Source: Gonocerus acuteangulatus (lineage: Eukaryota > Arthropoda > Insecta > Hemiptera > Coreidae). Taken from it: 64,000 bases of DNA. The stretch covers positions 84,880,536 through 84,944,535 of the forward strand of contig OX328126.1 in assembly GCA_946811695.1 (NCBI GenBank), written 5' to 3'. A model generated the notes under the pieces. The model saw nothing but the letters and a program-made list of their open reading frames with translations. It ran no database searches and had not been told where the DNA came from. The position numbers were made by a program, and so were the translations under genes. Shown in pieces: positions 44,699 to 55,598 of the stretch; within the stretch, counting starts at the first letter, position 1, and each line of letters begins with the position of its first letter.

Positions 44699-46980
44699 TC
44701 TGACATTAGGGATGGGCGATAGTCGATAGTTACTATGGACATATCGATAGTTCATGACTATCAATAGTAGCTATCGATAGTCATGAACTGTCAATAGATT
44801 TTTTACTTTTTTTCTAGATTTGAGGTTCTCAGCACCTGGAGGGCTGTGGTATTAACCCTTTCTGGACGGTGGGCTTCTCCAGCAGCCAGTAGAAAGCCGT
44901 GACTGGCTGACGGTGGGCTTCTCTAGCAGCCAGCAGAAAGCCGTGACTCGCTGACGGTGGGCTTCTGTAGAAGCCACCTCTATATCGTGTAAGGACGGTC
45001 GCTTCTTTTCTTTTGTTGTATTTAGTTCTATAAGTTTGTATTTTTGTATAAATCAATATTTGTTGTATTTTAAAAAGAGCAAATCGCCGTCGTTGCGATG
45101 CTCGAAAATTAAATTAAAAATAAATAAGGACGGCGGGCTTCTCTAGTTCTTTTAGAATATTAGTCAGACATCTTATTAGACGTGTTTCAGACTTCTCGGA
45201 AGATGATAAATCGCAGCCCGGCCCTTCCTCCTTATGCTTTTTCCAAAGCATAAACAATGTAATTTACTGAGGAAGCATTTCAGTTTCCAGGGATATTAGT
45301 TTTCTATTATTCGTACAAAGGTGTTACGTGGAAAGGTTTCTGCGCTAATTAAAGAATATATATATAGTATATTACTAATACGGGAATACAAAAAAAAAAA
45401 AAAAAAAAAAAAAAAAACAAGACAATTGTCGAGCGGGCAAGGAAGAGTAGCCGTCAGGAGGGACAGGCAGGTATCGGGAGGGTCCCGTCACCTTTGCTCG
45501 TACGACTGCTGCTGTCTCTATAGGGTTAAATATTGACACGAGCGATCGCTTGTACCGATACTGGTAAGAAATTTCTTTATTCGTTGGTAGCCAGTGTTTC
45601 CTGCCCGTTGTTTCCTTTCGAAACTAGAACCTGCTTTGGCAACTCTGTTGGACCATCGGTGGTAGACGAAGGCATTTGTAAACAATTGGAATGCTCAAAA
45701 TGCATACATGTGGCTACAAAATGCTTTAGCTTCCTTTAAAAACGCCGCTAGTAGTTTGCAGAGACAAAGTACTAGTACAGACAGTTCTGATTCCACTTTA
45801 TTGGCTGCTTCTACATCTACACCCGAAATTCAAAAACTTCCTACGACTGAAAAGAGAAGCAGCTTTCTCATACTTGTTCAACTCAAAAAAGGTGAAGATA
45901 CAAAGCGGAGGACATGCTATCACAACTATTCAAAATGACCTGCAACAACATCTCCTGCCGAACATCCTCTGCCGAACATCCCCTGCTGAACATCCTCTGC
46001 CGAACATCCCCTGCCGAACAAACCTTGTCCGCTGCAATTCTGGAAAGAAAAATAACTGACTGGTGAACACAACCAACTACATAATATAGCCAGGAAATAC
46101 CAGTTGTGTTCCAGGCTCGTCTGTACCCTCAGAACGTGTGTTTCCATCAGCTGGGAAAGTCATTTCCGAAAAGTGGACCAGACGGAGCCAAAGAATCGCG
46201 GAAATTTTGGTTTTCCCTTCTGTTAATGTATGGCTCAAGGAACACAACTTTTTTGTATCTCTTGATTTTTTTTTCTTTCGAAATGCTTTTTATAAAATTA
46301 AATAAATACTTTTATCGTTTGAAACCTTTGTTTAATCTTATCCCAAAAAAAAAACATAAATGTGAAATAGAGGCCAAGTTCCTCCCCCCACAAAGAAACA
46401 CTCCCTTCCCCAAAAATATCCCCTCCTAAACCCCCCCCCAAAACGCCTTATCATCCTACACTCCAAAAAAGTAGTATGAGTTAGTGTATTAAGTGCACCA
46501 TATTTTCAACCAAAAATATTTGCCAATACAAGAAAGAAATGTCCAAGTTCATTACTTGAAAGACCTCATAGTTACTTACTAAGAACAGTAAAGATACTTC
46601 AACTGACCTTTAAAAACAACAATAAAAATACTTATATCCAGTTACTAAAATATCACTTTCCTCAACCAGGTATATTCTTAAACTTGGCAATGTTTTATTT
46701 GTGCCGAAATTATCTTTAGAAAGAAAACTAAACAGTATGCTTAGGTCGGAACTTGGCCTGGCGCACTACCGTGCGCCTAGATAGATATACCTAATCCTGC
46801 AAGTAATAGATAATTCAATTGAATAACATTAAATTCTTCATTGGACAGGTATGTAAGGAATAGGGGAAGACACTATCGAATAAATATCGATAGTATCGAT
46901 ACTATCGATATTTTTTAACCGATAGTATCAGCCAATCGATAGTACTGAACTATCGACTATCGCCCATCCCTCTCTGACAT
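44699..46980. mobile_element. 2.3-kb hAT-type element with perfect TSD
   Basis: Body 44707-46972. Left end TAGGGATGGGCGATAGTCGA; the right end inverted is GAGGGATGGGCGATAGTCGA. Subterminal regions are packed with palindromic ATCGATAG motifs. TCTGACAT flanks both sides perfectly (44699-44706, 46973-46980). Inside are a 44-bp repeat in about 2.7 copies (starts 44865, 44909, 44953), a poly(A) run (45390-45416), several 60-107-codon frames of unknown meaning (45321-46429), and a short tandem GAACATCC repeat (45958-46022). No DDE or BED motif was recognised, so it is probably non-autonomous. Confidence 0.8.
45533..45938 (+). other. unrecognised overlapping reading frames inside hAT element
   Basis: Frames 45533-45739 and 45708-45938 overlap in different registers. 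The second is Ser/Thr-rich (LQRQSTSTDSSDSTLLAAST). No domain is recognised. They could be exons of a decayed transposase or captured host sequence, or nothing. Confidence 0.2.
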
Positions 46981-47389
46981 AAATATTCGGCAATAACTAT
47001 CAAGTGTAAACGCACCTTAAGGTGGATGTGCCGGGCTGTCCACCAATATCTACCGGACATCCAGTGGACTAATTTTGGTTCATCTGTAGAAAAGGCTGAG
47101 CTGGGTATTTACAACTTTTAATTAATTCTAAATGATTTTTTAAGAGTAAAATAAGGAAAAGTTTAAATATATTAGTATTATAATAAGAAGGCGAGCCAAT
47201 AAAACCTTACGTGACTACTAAAATGCGTGCCTTCCTTGCTTTCCCAAGTCCCTTCCTGTGAGTAATTTCGTGTACACGTAATATTTTTTCTTTTTAATTT
47301 TAATTTAATTAAATTAATGAAAAACAAGAAGTTTATATGCTCCAGGATGTTTGTAATTAGACTGTCGTTGTTGTTTTTTGTTTTGTTTT
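46981..47389. other. unassigned AT-rich sequence
   Basis: No feature could be supported. Confidence 0.4.
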
Positions 47390-47565
47390 TTCAGGTACTC
47401 GTTTTATAAGTTCCTTAACGTAGGAAAACGAATGAAACTGGTTATTAAGAAAGGATTGATTCAGTTGTAACTTGTTCCAAATATTTGACATTCATCCTCT
47501 CTAGGATATTTAGATTTTGGTTGTGTTTGGAAGTATTAGAAAACAAAAATGTTATTAATAGACAT

Positions 47566-47620
47566 ACCCGGCGCTAATGGCCTAGATGTCGAAGCGCCGT
47601 AAAAAAAAATAAATAAATAA
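47566..47620 (+). mobile_element. hairpin-only SINE insertion 2
   Basis: The insert is 55 bp: ACC, the hairpin CGGCGC...GCGCCG around TAATGGCCTAGATGTCGA, and an A-rich tail (AAAT)n. AATAGACAT flanks it perfectly (47557-47565, 47621-47629). Confidence 0.85.
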
Positions 47621-47657
47621 AATAGACATGCAAAGTTTTTCTAGACATCTTCGTATA

Positions 47658-48335
47658 TTTATTTATTTATTTATTTAATTCAGGAGCTCCGCAACACAGG
47701 CTATGAGCTCCATGACATGACTTAGATACAAACTTGACAAGATAAAAACAAAACAATATAAATGTAACTTAGAACATCTTTGCATATCTTTTTAAATCTA
47801 ACAAAATGAATTAAAGCTAAAACAATGAAAATTATTGAAAAACAATTATAACCGAAGAAAAACAACAAGGAGAAAAACTTAAATTACTCCCAACACATTT
47901 TGCGGAAAAAACAGCTGTTTTCGTTAAATTGATTACTTCGTTGTCTTTCTATATCTTCCTCTAGTCCTGGGTGGAGACTTGGTTCTTCCGGTTCCTTGAG
48001 GGTGAATCTGCATCTGATCCCTTTCTTCATCTCCTTCCGGCTGCTTCTTCCCTGCTCTGCTGATCCTACCAGCGGATTCTCCTCCAGGGCTTCTAGCTTC
48101 TTGGAGAGGAACATCTAGAATGTTTCTCTCAGGAGATATCGTTCTAGCCAGTCTTTCCATCATTTCCAATCGCTCGGTCATTTCCTCCTTCAACCGATCC
48201 CATCTGGCGTTAATATCAGGAACTTCATCTCCTTCCGGCTGCTTCTTCTCAGCTCTGCTGATCCTACTATAGGATTCTCCTCCAGGGCTTCTAGCTTCTT
48301 GCGGAGGAACATCTAGAATGTTTCTCTCAGGAGAT
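47658..48335 (-). mobile_element. 678-bp retro-insertion with duplicated coding module
   Basis: Perfect 11-bp TSD ATCTTCGTATA (47647-47657, 48336-48346). The minus-strand 3' end is AATT(AAATA)n, so it was retrotransposed. A frame is open from the 5' junction (48334) to a stop at 47933, 133 codons. It contains two tandem copies of a 66-residue module: each has ISPERNILDVP, QEARSPGGES, RISRA and KKQPEGDE; the first also shows ARWDRLKEEMTERLEMMERL. The C-terminus is basic (RGRYRKTTK). The composition is like a LINE ORF1 or gag-like protein, but no zinc knuckle is present. Alternatives: a retrocopy of a host mRNA. Confidence 0.75.
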
Positions 48336-48665
48336 ATCTTCGTATATTTTCTAATAAATATTTCGAAAACGATTGGGGAATCTTGTTAAGTGGAAGGTAA
48401 CCATTTGAAAACTTACTAAATTCTGTACAAAATAGGACCTCGTGTAATTGTTGTCGGGCGATGTCAATCGGAGAAATAAGTGCTTAAAACTTCGAAATTG
48501 TTAGTTTTGTTCTTTTCATCGGGTTTTTGTTTCTGTTTACCTAACTTTTTAAGTGGTTGTTGTTTTTTTCATTGCATTTAACAGTAAAATGATAAGAAAA
48601 TTGGAAACATTCTTATAGTGTTTCCATAAGCGAATGTTGAGAAAAAAGACGGAGTTATTAAAATT

Positions 48666-49633
48666 TTATATTACTTCTCTTTAAGACTTATTATTATTAT
48701 TTTTTATTTATGTTTTTTTTGTAACTATGTACATCAAACATTCAACTGATTCATACTGACTTAGATGACCTTTTGGAATGGCTTAGCTTAATGCATCGTC
48801 AACAACAGCTCACAGCAGAGTAATAAATGCGAAAAATGCGTAACATAACTAATAATAATAATAATTATAAATAAATATTGTTTAATTGAAATTGGTTTGA
48901 AGTTATGAATAACTCAAGCCAAAATTTATGTGGCGTGCCATTTACGTGTTTTAAAATAGTCAACCACCCAGAAATATTATTTCGATAAAAAGCCGCACAG
49001 ATGTGCAGGTTATGTTAATAATTTCTTGAGAACAGCTTCCATTCGACTGTTGACATAACTGTTAACAGTTTTCTCGAAAAGTGAAATAAGAAAATTAATT
49101 TTTATTATTGAATGATTTAAAAGAAAATTATGAATTACTTTTGAATGATAATATTTGGCTATAAAATTAAAAGAAAACACGAATGATGTAAAAAAAAAAA
49201 CTTGAAAGAAGCTTTAAAAAATTCAACAACAAATTAGGAAAATCATAAGACTGAAGAAGCGGTTTTATTAATGTTATCTTTTAATTATCTTCACTAAGTC
49301 TTCTATTTCTCGTTACATTCTACTGACAATACGGTTTCTTCGCCACAATTTTTTTTTTTCTCGCCTTACAGTCAGCTTCATCAGGTTTTAATATTATTCT
49401 GACACCTTTTTTTATTCTGCTGTTTAGATGAGAGAAAAAACAGAAATCTAGCCCTAATAAATTCTTCAATGTTTTACCAGGCGTAAAGCTCTTATTCTTA
49501 AATAAATAAGTAGATAAGATCACAGGAGTCTTCTAACTGAGTCATCCATGACCCATGTGGTTGATCTATGTCAAAAACATAAACTAAAAAAAAAAAAAAT
49601 TATGGCCAAAGCTGCGAAGAGTCTCAATAATTT

Positions 49634-49714
<81 letters not shown>

Positions 49715-49914
49715 TATTCAATGACAATACAACAAAATGTGATAAATCATTGTCTCAACGTAGTGTATTTTTATTTGAACATCATGAATATGTGAGTCAA
49801 ATTGCAAGGCATATAATATCATTATAAGTACCTAACAAAACAAAAATGTTGAAAGAATAAAAGAGATCGATGGCAAAAACAGGTCAAAAAATTATTCTAA
49901 AAAAAAATAAAAAT
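48666..49914. other. AT-rich spacer with (TA)n
   Basis: (TA)n at 49636-49710. No gene could be supported. Confidence 0.4.
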
Positions 49915-50344
49915 TTCACTAACAGACATGAGTATCTTGTGGATTTCCGTATAATTTCATTAATATGTGGAAAATGGTTAGGAAAAAGCATTAAATGAAA
50001 AGTAATTATTCGAAAGCTTATTAAAGTTTCTTCAAAAACTGTTCTAAACTATTTATTTTAGCACTAAAATGAATTTGACAATAAAACAAGGTATGTACAA
50101 TGAGAAAAAATTATTGTTTTCTCCAAGCTGAAGTTTAAGAGGCGTGTGCATGATTTGCACTTCCGTATGATTTCTCCGCAAAATGACGTCACATATCACA
50201 CTTTTCTTCAGATTTTATTTGTTTACATGCTTACATTTTTTGAATAATTATAACTACTTATATTCCAAGCTTCCATATGACACGAGGGATAAAAGTGTTA
50301 TGGAAACGAGCTAAGATGATGAAGTTCCTGAGAGTTGGACTCTT
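49915..50344 (+). mobile_element. family B 3' portion, copy 5
   Basis: AACAGACATGAGTATCTTGT, ATTCGAAAGCTTATTAAAG and the 3' end GGAAACGAGCTAAGATGATG, AAGTTCCTGAGAGTTGGACT match family B with divergence. The stem-loop is degraded. Confidence 0.55.
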
Positions 50345-50387
50345 CTTTATGACCCTGAATGGCTTCAAAAGTAGAAATTGTAATATG

Positions 50388-50436
<49 letters not shown>

Positions 50437-50469
50437 CTGTTTACTCTCTCACACGCTAAAGAATGGTCC

Positions 50470-50890
50470 GATTTTGCTAAAATTTGCTACAAAAATACTT
50501 TGTCGGCGCTAAAGGCCTAGATGTCGAAAAAAAAAGATGAACAAAAAAAATACTATGTCTAATTAAAAAGGTCAAGTTCGTTAACCAGCAGAAACTTCCT
50601 ACCGGAACACGGGTTTAAGCACGAAATTCACGCGACAAAAATCGTACGTAGGAAAATGAATAAAACATTTTTAAGGCGATATCTGTAACCTTTTTCGAGC
50701 AGTCCATTGTACTTTCTACATTTTGGGACATCTTGTTTGGTCATTAAGTATGTGAAGGATAGTCATATACCGTACATGCTTATAAAAATTTGAAAATTTC
50801 TTATTCTTATCACTGAACATTTCTAATCTCTGCCTACGGATTGTGTCATGAGGTCAAACTCATGCCAAGTGGAAACGTGCTAAAAACTAA
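50470..50890 (+). mobile_element. family B core piece, copy 6, rearranged
   Basis: GTTCGTTAACCAGCAGAA, AAAAATCGTACGTAGGAAAA and GGCGATATCTGTAACC match the family core on the plus strand. The end (GGATTGTGTCATGAGGTCAA ... AACGTGCTAAA) matches the family 5' end in the opposite orientation. It is chimeric or internally inverted. Confidence 0.45.
50505..50545 (+). mobile_element. hairpin-only SINE insertion 3
   Basis: GGCGCTAAAGGCCTAGATGT, CG and an A-rich tail, about 41 bp. Flanks AAAAATACTTTGTC (50491-50504) and AAAAATACTATGTC (50546-50559) are a 14-bp TSD with one mismatch. The 3' hairpin arm is missing, so this is an even shorter variant. Confidence 0.7.
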
Positions 50891-51185
50891 CACAACTGTT
50901 ACAGAAAATAAAATAACAGCACACTCCTTTGGAGCTAAAATTGTTGAGCTACTCCACTCTACTACAAAGCAGAAGCTCCTGAAACCATAGGCTTGAGAAT
51001 TGTAAGTAGCTAGAGGCTCCTGAGAGAATGTTAAGATGCAGACCATGAGAGCTGAGGGGCACTCAGGGGACCTGGAGAGCTAGTTCTTGGGAGCCGGACC
51101 AGCATCTCAAATAGATAGTTCTACACCTTATTTAGGCTCTGAAAGGGTAAGGTTCATATCAACCAGTGTCAAACACTAACTAGTA

Positions 51186-51260
51186 TCCGTCACGCAGTAG
51201 CAGCATAACATTAATCTGAAAGATTAGTTTATGCAACCCGTCCCAAAAATCTCTGTCATG
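51186..51260 (-). mobile_element. family A 3' end fragment
   Basis: TATCCGTCACGCAGTAGCAG followed by CATAACATTAATC matches the family A terminus on the minus strand, degraded after about 40 bp. Confidence 0.45.
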
Positions 51261-51833
51261 TATTTACACTCGGGATGGAACAACCAAAATCCAACTATCT
51301 TTTTTCGTCGTGATAGTCAAAATCTGACGTTCCCATCAGGATTGGGGCACAATTTTTATGCTAGATGTATATTTTGAAAAAAATTGAAGCATCGGCGTTA
51401 AAATACTTCATAGTCATACTTTTTGCTACTATTCGACTCGCAGGAAATACTTCATCCTTGCCTTTCCATGCTTAAACATAGCGCCAAATCCATTGTAAAG
51501 CTTAGAATCCATATTTGTTATTTATATTTAATTTATAGTACCGTGACATCTCTATCGACGTCGATGTTAAATAGCAAAATATAAATAAATAAAAAAAATA
51601 ATAAATAAATAAATCAAATATAGTAAGGAGAAAAATAAGAACTGTGACAAACACAAAAAAACAAACAAACAAAATAATTGAAATGTAAATTAATAAATGA
51701 ACAAATACAACATGAAAAGAAAAAATAAATGGATTTAAAAAATATATATAATTAGATAAAATAAAACATTATTAAGTAATACAAAGAGATGTAATGCGAG
51801 GAACTCTTAATAAAACGCTAAAAATAAAATAAA
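51261..51833. other. unassigned, A-rich at the end
   Basis: 51550-51830 is an A-rich low-complexity region. No gene could be supported. Confidence 0.4.
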
Positions 51834-52114
51834 ATATATATGTACTGGCTTCGGTGGTACATATACTAAAGTATATGTACTGGCTTCGGTGGTACATATA
51901 CTAAAGTATATGTACTGGCTTCGGTGGTACATATACTAAAGTATATGTACTGGCTTCGGTGATACATATACTAAAGTATATGTACTGGCTTCGGTGATAC
52001 ATATACTAAAGTATATGTACTGGCTTCGGTGGTACATATACTAAAGTATATGTACTGGCTTCGGTGGTACATATACTAAAGTATATGTACTGGCTTCGGT
52101 GGTACATATACTAA
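51834..52114. repeat. 35-bp hairpin array, eight copies
   Basis: Each unit is GTATATGTAC, a TGGCTTCGGTG loop, GTACATATAC and AAA: a perfect 10-11 bp stem per unit. Copies 4 and 5 have GGTGAT for GGTGGT, breaking one pair; the others are identical. The end-to-end hairpins could form cruciforms. Confidence 0.95.
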
Positions 52115-52719
52115 AATTGGAATAGAAATTAATAAACATTGTATTGTCTTTATTATTTCAAAATCGAGAAATTTGTGTTAGACACCACCCCAGGGGGGGG
52201 TTGGTTTTGTATTCGGAAACAAATCAAGAGGGAGTATCAAATGAATCGTATCGGTAAGAATAAATCCGAAAATATGGAAATGTTGAATTCTGGCTGTTCT
52301 AGGGCTTTTCGTGTACACGCAAAAATACCAGTTGTTCTATGCCCTGATATCTACGGTGCCCGTTATTACAATGTAATAAAATTGTAATAATAATGGCGCG
52401 TTATCCTCCTCGAGCCAACAGTCGACTGCGCCATCTCTAAATTCTCATACAAAATGTATTGATATCCCCCAAAAAACTAAAGTTGAAAAAAAGAGTCCAC
52501 TCCCAAAAACATTTTGCCTATGTACGTTTTTTTTTAATTATTATTATAATTCATTTTTAATTTGAAATCTGTACATAAATCATTAGTACAATCGTCAAGT
52601 TTGTTGACACAGAAAATTATATAAAAGTAGATTAAAACAGTAAAATTAAAACAAAATAAAAATAATTAATTATTTGGAAGAAGCCAACCATTGTTGGTAC
52701 TTCCTAAGGCGTGTAAACA
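52115..52719. other. unassigned sequence
   Basis: No gene, repeat or family match was supported. Confidence 0.4.
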
Positions 52720-53085
52720 AATATTTCAATGATCACAATGGGATCGGCTATGTTAGTTTATCTCGGGGCCACTGTCTTTTAAGCCGCCTGGGAGGATTGT
52801 CTGGATGGGATTGGGAAGATAAGGATAGACCTTCAGGATTAGGATGGTTGGACAATTTGGAGTGGAACATTTGGAAACGGGTTTTAGCAAGGCCAATGAA
52901 AAATGGGATGTTAAGGTCATTGTGTACGCTGGATTGTGTTATGCTGGATACATAGAAAGGGCCATTTACAATTTTACGGAGGACTTTTGACTGGAATGCC
53001 TGTATTCGGTTGGTGTTTGATGTTTTTTCAGTAACCCTGAGTTCACGTCCGTATGTCCATATGGGTCGAATGATTTTAGCCTATG
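52720..53085 (-). pseudogene. Jockey-like LINE ORF2 C-terminal fragment
   Basis: The minus strand reads IRPIWTYGREL, NTNRIQAFQSKVLRKIVNGP, then NDLNIPF and FHSKLSNHPNP. It ends PPRRLKRQWPRDKLT at a stop near 52755. It parallels the copies at 10571 and 15210. It has the C-terminal block only; the 5' side is cut off near 53085. Confidence 0.75.
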
Positions 53086-53736
53086 AAAGTGTAGCGGAGC
53101 TTGTTTTAAATTATATTTTTCCGCGGGAGAAAAGCCCGCTGCACTGAAGTTTTAATGGAGCTTTCCCGCGGGAATAATTTTTACCGTTAGAGTTTGTGAG
53201 TTAGTATCCAGATAGTGAGCAGATAACCGGAGGATTCGGCATCTCAGCAGATTAAGCCAAGTGTCGTTCTCCTAGCAATTTGTATCCTGCTGCCTGCTCC
53301 GAGAGATCCACCAAAACCAGCCCAACATCTCGGTGCACTAGGATTTATCCGCAAGTACTGAACTTTTTACTAGATTTAAGGCAGCTTGCGATAACCCTAG
53401 GTTACCTTCTCAGTTCAAGAAGTACCAGCGAGATCCAAGCTCCCGGCTACCAACTCTCCGCATGGAGATCCGCACATCATCTCCAGTGACGTCATACCGT
53501 ACCATTGAACTCCGATTCTAGTTTATGAACACTTTCTATTTATGAACAATTATTTATTTCATTTATTTATTGACAGTCGTCTTATAATTTTATTTATTTA
53601 TTGAAGTTAAGTTTTATTATTTTATTTATTCAAGAGGAATATATTTATTATTTTATGAACACGCCTATTATTTATTTATTCCTTGTTGGGACCTTCTGAC
53701 CAATATACAGACAATTAATTGACCCCAACAAAAGTT
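53086..53736. other. unassigned moderately GC-rich block
   Basis: TGTAGCGGAGCTTG at 53093 could open an LTR. The block holds GC-rich parts and palindromic CCGCGGG pieces (53118-53173), then AT-rich sequence. No matching second copy, primer-binding site or clear CA end was found, so no LTR is called. Confidence 0.3.
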
Positions 53737-54097
53737 ATGATATCATAGCATTGAGCCACGTTTTAGGACCTCAATACCTTGTCAAGAACCTCACGTAATT
53801 TTACATTTCCAATTCGGCCAGTTTTCATTAAATGACGACCGTTTTAACTTAAATAGTGTACTTCATACAACACCGATCGTTTTAAGTCATCAGAGAGTTT
53901 ATAATAACTCTGAGTCATTACCCTAAAGGCCTGAATCCTTAAACGCCAGAAATTTTATATTTGATCCGATCGTCTTGGCAGCCATCATTTAATGAAAACT
54001 GGAAAAGCTAGAAGTGCACAAATGAGTGAGAGGGTATGACTAGGTTCTTGATAAGATATTAAGGCCCTAAAACTGGCCCAACATTGTATCATATCAT
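53737..54097. mobile_element. ~360-bp foldback MITE
   Basis: The left arm ATGATATCATAGCATTGAGC ... TTTTAGGACCT ... TCAAGAACCT and the right arm (inverted ATGATATGATACAATGTTGG ... TTTTAGGGCCT ... TCAAGAACCT) are alignable over about 90 bp with roughly one mismatch in six. CCAGTTTTCATTAAATGA recurs in both halves. The TSD was not resolved. Confidence 0.55.
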
Positions 54098-54147
54098 TCA
54101 TAGGCAAACGTTTTTTTTGAGAGGGGCATGGAACGTGGCCCCTTCTA

Positions 54148-54149
<2 letters not shown>

Positions 54150-54192
<43 letters not shown>

Positions 54193-54231
54193 TCTTTGAG
54201 GTCGAGTTGCTTTCCCCCCCTAAGGGCCCTG

Positions 54232-54297
<66 letters not shown>
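54150..54297. repeat. two (TA)n tracts
   Basis: TA tracts at 54153-54190 and 54236-54296 separated by a 45-bp spacer containing CCCCCCCTAAGGGCCC. Confidence 0.9.
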
Positions 54298-54299
<2 letters not shown>

Positions 54300-54442
54300 T
54301 GTATTATATTTGTCATGATATATAATTATATATAAACCAGCTGATCCTGGCGTGCTATGCTACACCTACTTTCTGCATATAGAAAAGAAATAAAAAATTA
54401 GAAGCTAAATAAGTAATATTAAAATCTAATAACGAAAATCTA

Positions 54443-54665
54443 TAACTGTAAGAAGGTAATATAAGTTAAGGAGATGTTTAAGAAATTTTACTTTGTATGG
54501 GTAAAGGATTACTTTGTATGGATTTTAATGTGAGTCAATACATGTATTTTGGTTTTCTTCTAGTTTAATGAGGATGGCCCTGAGGCCGAAACGTTTAAAT
54601 GAGGAATTGTAATTAGCTCATTAATATAATTTGGCTGAGGTGAAGATCAAAAATAAAGTATATGT
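54443..54665 (+). mobile_element. insertion carrying a hammerhead-like motif
   Basis: Flanking sequences AAAATCTATAACT and AAAAGTCTGTAACT look like an imperfect TSD. The insert ends near AAAAATAAAGTATATGTG. The hammerhead-like motif sits mid-element. Possibly a Penelope-like terminal segment (inference). Confidence 0.5.
54564..54599 (+). ncRNA. hammerhead-like motif, decayed core
   Basis: TTTA (stem I), ATGAGGA in place of CTGANGA, one extra T, stem II GGCC-CTGA-GGCC, GAAAC, GTT, then TAAA pairing back to TTTA. The invariant first C of the core is A, so it should be inactive. The layout, including one extra base before stem II and a self-complementary AACGTT around the site, parallels the motif at 20304. 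Confidence 0.4.
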
Positions 54666-54890
54666 GAAAAGTCTGTAACTATTTGGGTTCTTAGTTTCGA
54701 ACCCGTGAAAGGAACAAACATACAGACTGACAGCTGGTAGAGGGTTTTGACTTGTCCTGCGAAACTTCTCGGATCAAACCCTACCTGTGTGCCTAGTTTG
54801 GTCAAAATCGGTCAAACGGCGTGGATTTGCATAAGGAACAAACAGACAAACAGATGGACAAACAGAAAAGTGATTTATATATATATATAG

Positions 54891-55413
54891 ATATTATATA
54901 ATTAATATGTCTCTTACATTCATAAAAAAGTAAGCAATTTCAGGTATAATATTGAATAACTAAATTAATGCCGTCATTCTAAAGAGACTACAAATAAAAC
55001 TCAATTATAAAATTAAGCAATTATCGGAATATGAAAGAGAAATTCTTAATTTGCAAAGCATCACTTTTCTGAAAAACAAGTCTCAAATGATAATACAATT
55101 AACACTCTGGGGAATTGTTATTCATGGATACACCAGCTGTAAAAATATCTTTGTACTTTTTTAATTCACTTTTCAATCCTATTTATATTTACTAATCGAA
55201 TAATACAATATATTACAATCAAGGTGAAGTATTTCAGTCATTTGGTTACAATAAATTTTGATGATATAATTCTTCTCTTTTTTTTCGTAATACGGGTTTT
55301 TTACATAATACTTCAATATACACACATATATGCTGGGCGGAAGGTCAATAAAAACAGAATCAAATGCGCAAATTCTATTATTAAAATCTGTTCTACAAGT
55401 TTCTAGGTGGATT
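54891..55413. other. AT-rich spacer
   Basis: No feature could be supported. Confidence 0.4.
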
Positions 55414-55528
55414 TTTAGCGCGGTTCCACCCTCCCTACATAAGGTGGATACCCGATTATGAGGCTGACCTCATGACAATCCGGAAGTGCCGACTAGAAAA
55501 ATTTACGTTTCAGAACCAACAGATCTAG

Positions 55529-55598
<70 letters not shown>

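Larger units (their letters stand above)
47390..48665 (+). mobile_element. family B copy 4, partial, with two retro-insertions
   Basis: CAGGTACTCGTTTTATAAG, AACGAATGAAAC, ATATTTCGAAAACGATTGGG and GCGATGTCAATCGGAGAAAT match the core of family B copies 2 and 3. Neither terminus is present. It is interrupted at 47566-47620 and 47658-48335. Confidence 0.6.
54320..54890 (+). repeat. interspersed repeat family D, longest copy
   Basis: ACCAGCTGATCCTGGCGTGC, GTAATATTAAAATCTAATAA, TTCGAACCCGTGA, GTTTGGTCAAAATCGGTCAA and AAGGAACAAACAGACAAACA. It is interrupted by a ~220-bp insertion (54443-54665) that the copy at 43490 lacks. No ORF. Confidence 0.6.

Noticed and set aside
53093..53736. Solo LTR starting TGTAGCGGAGC
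   Set aside because: No clear terminal CA, no target duplication, no second copy and no primer-binding site were found.
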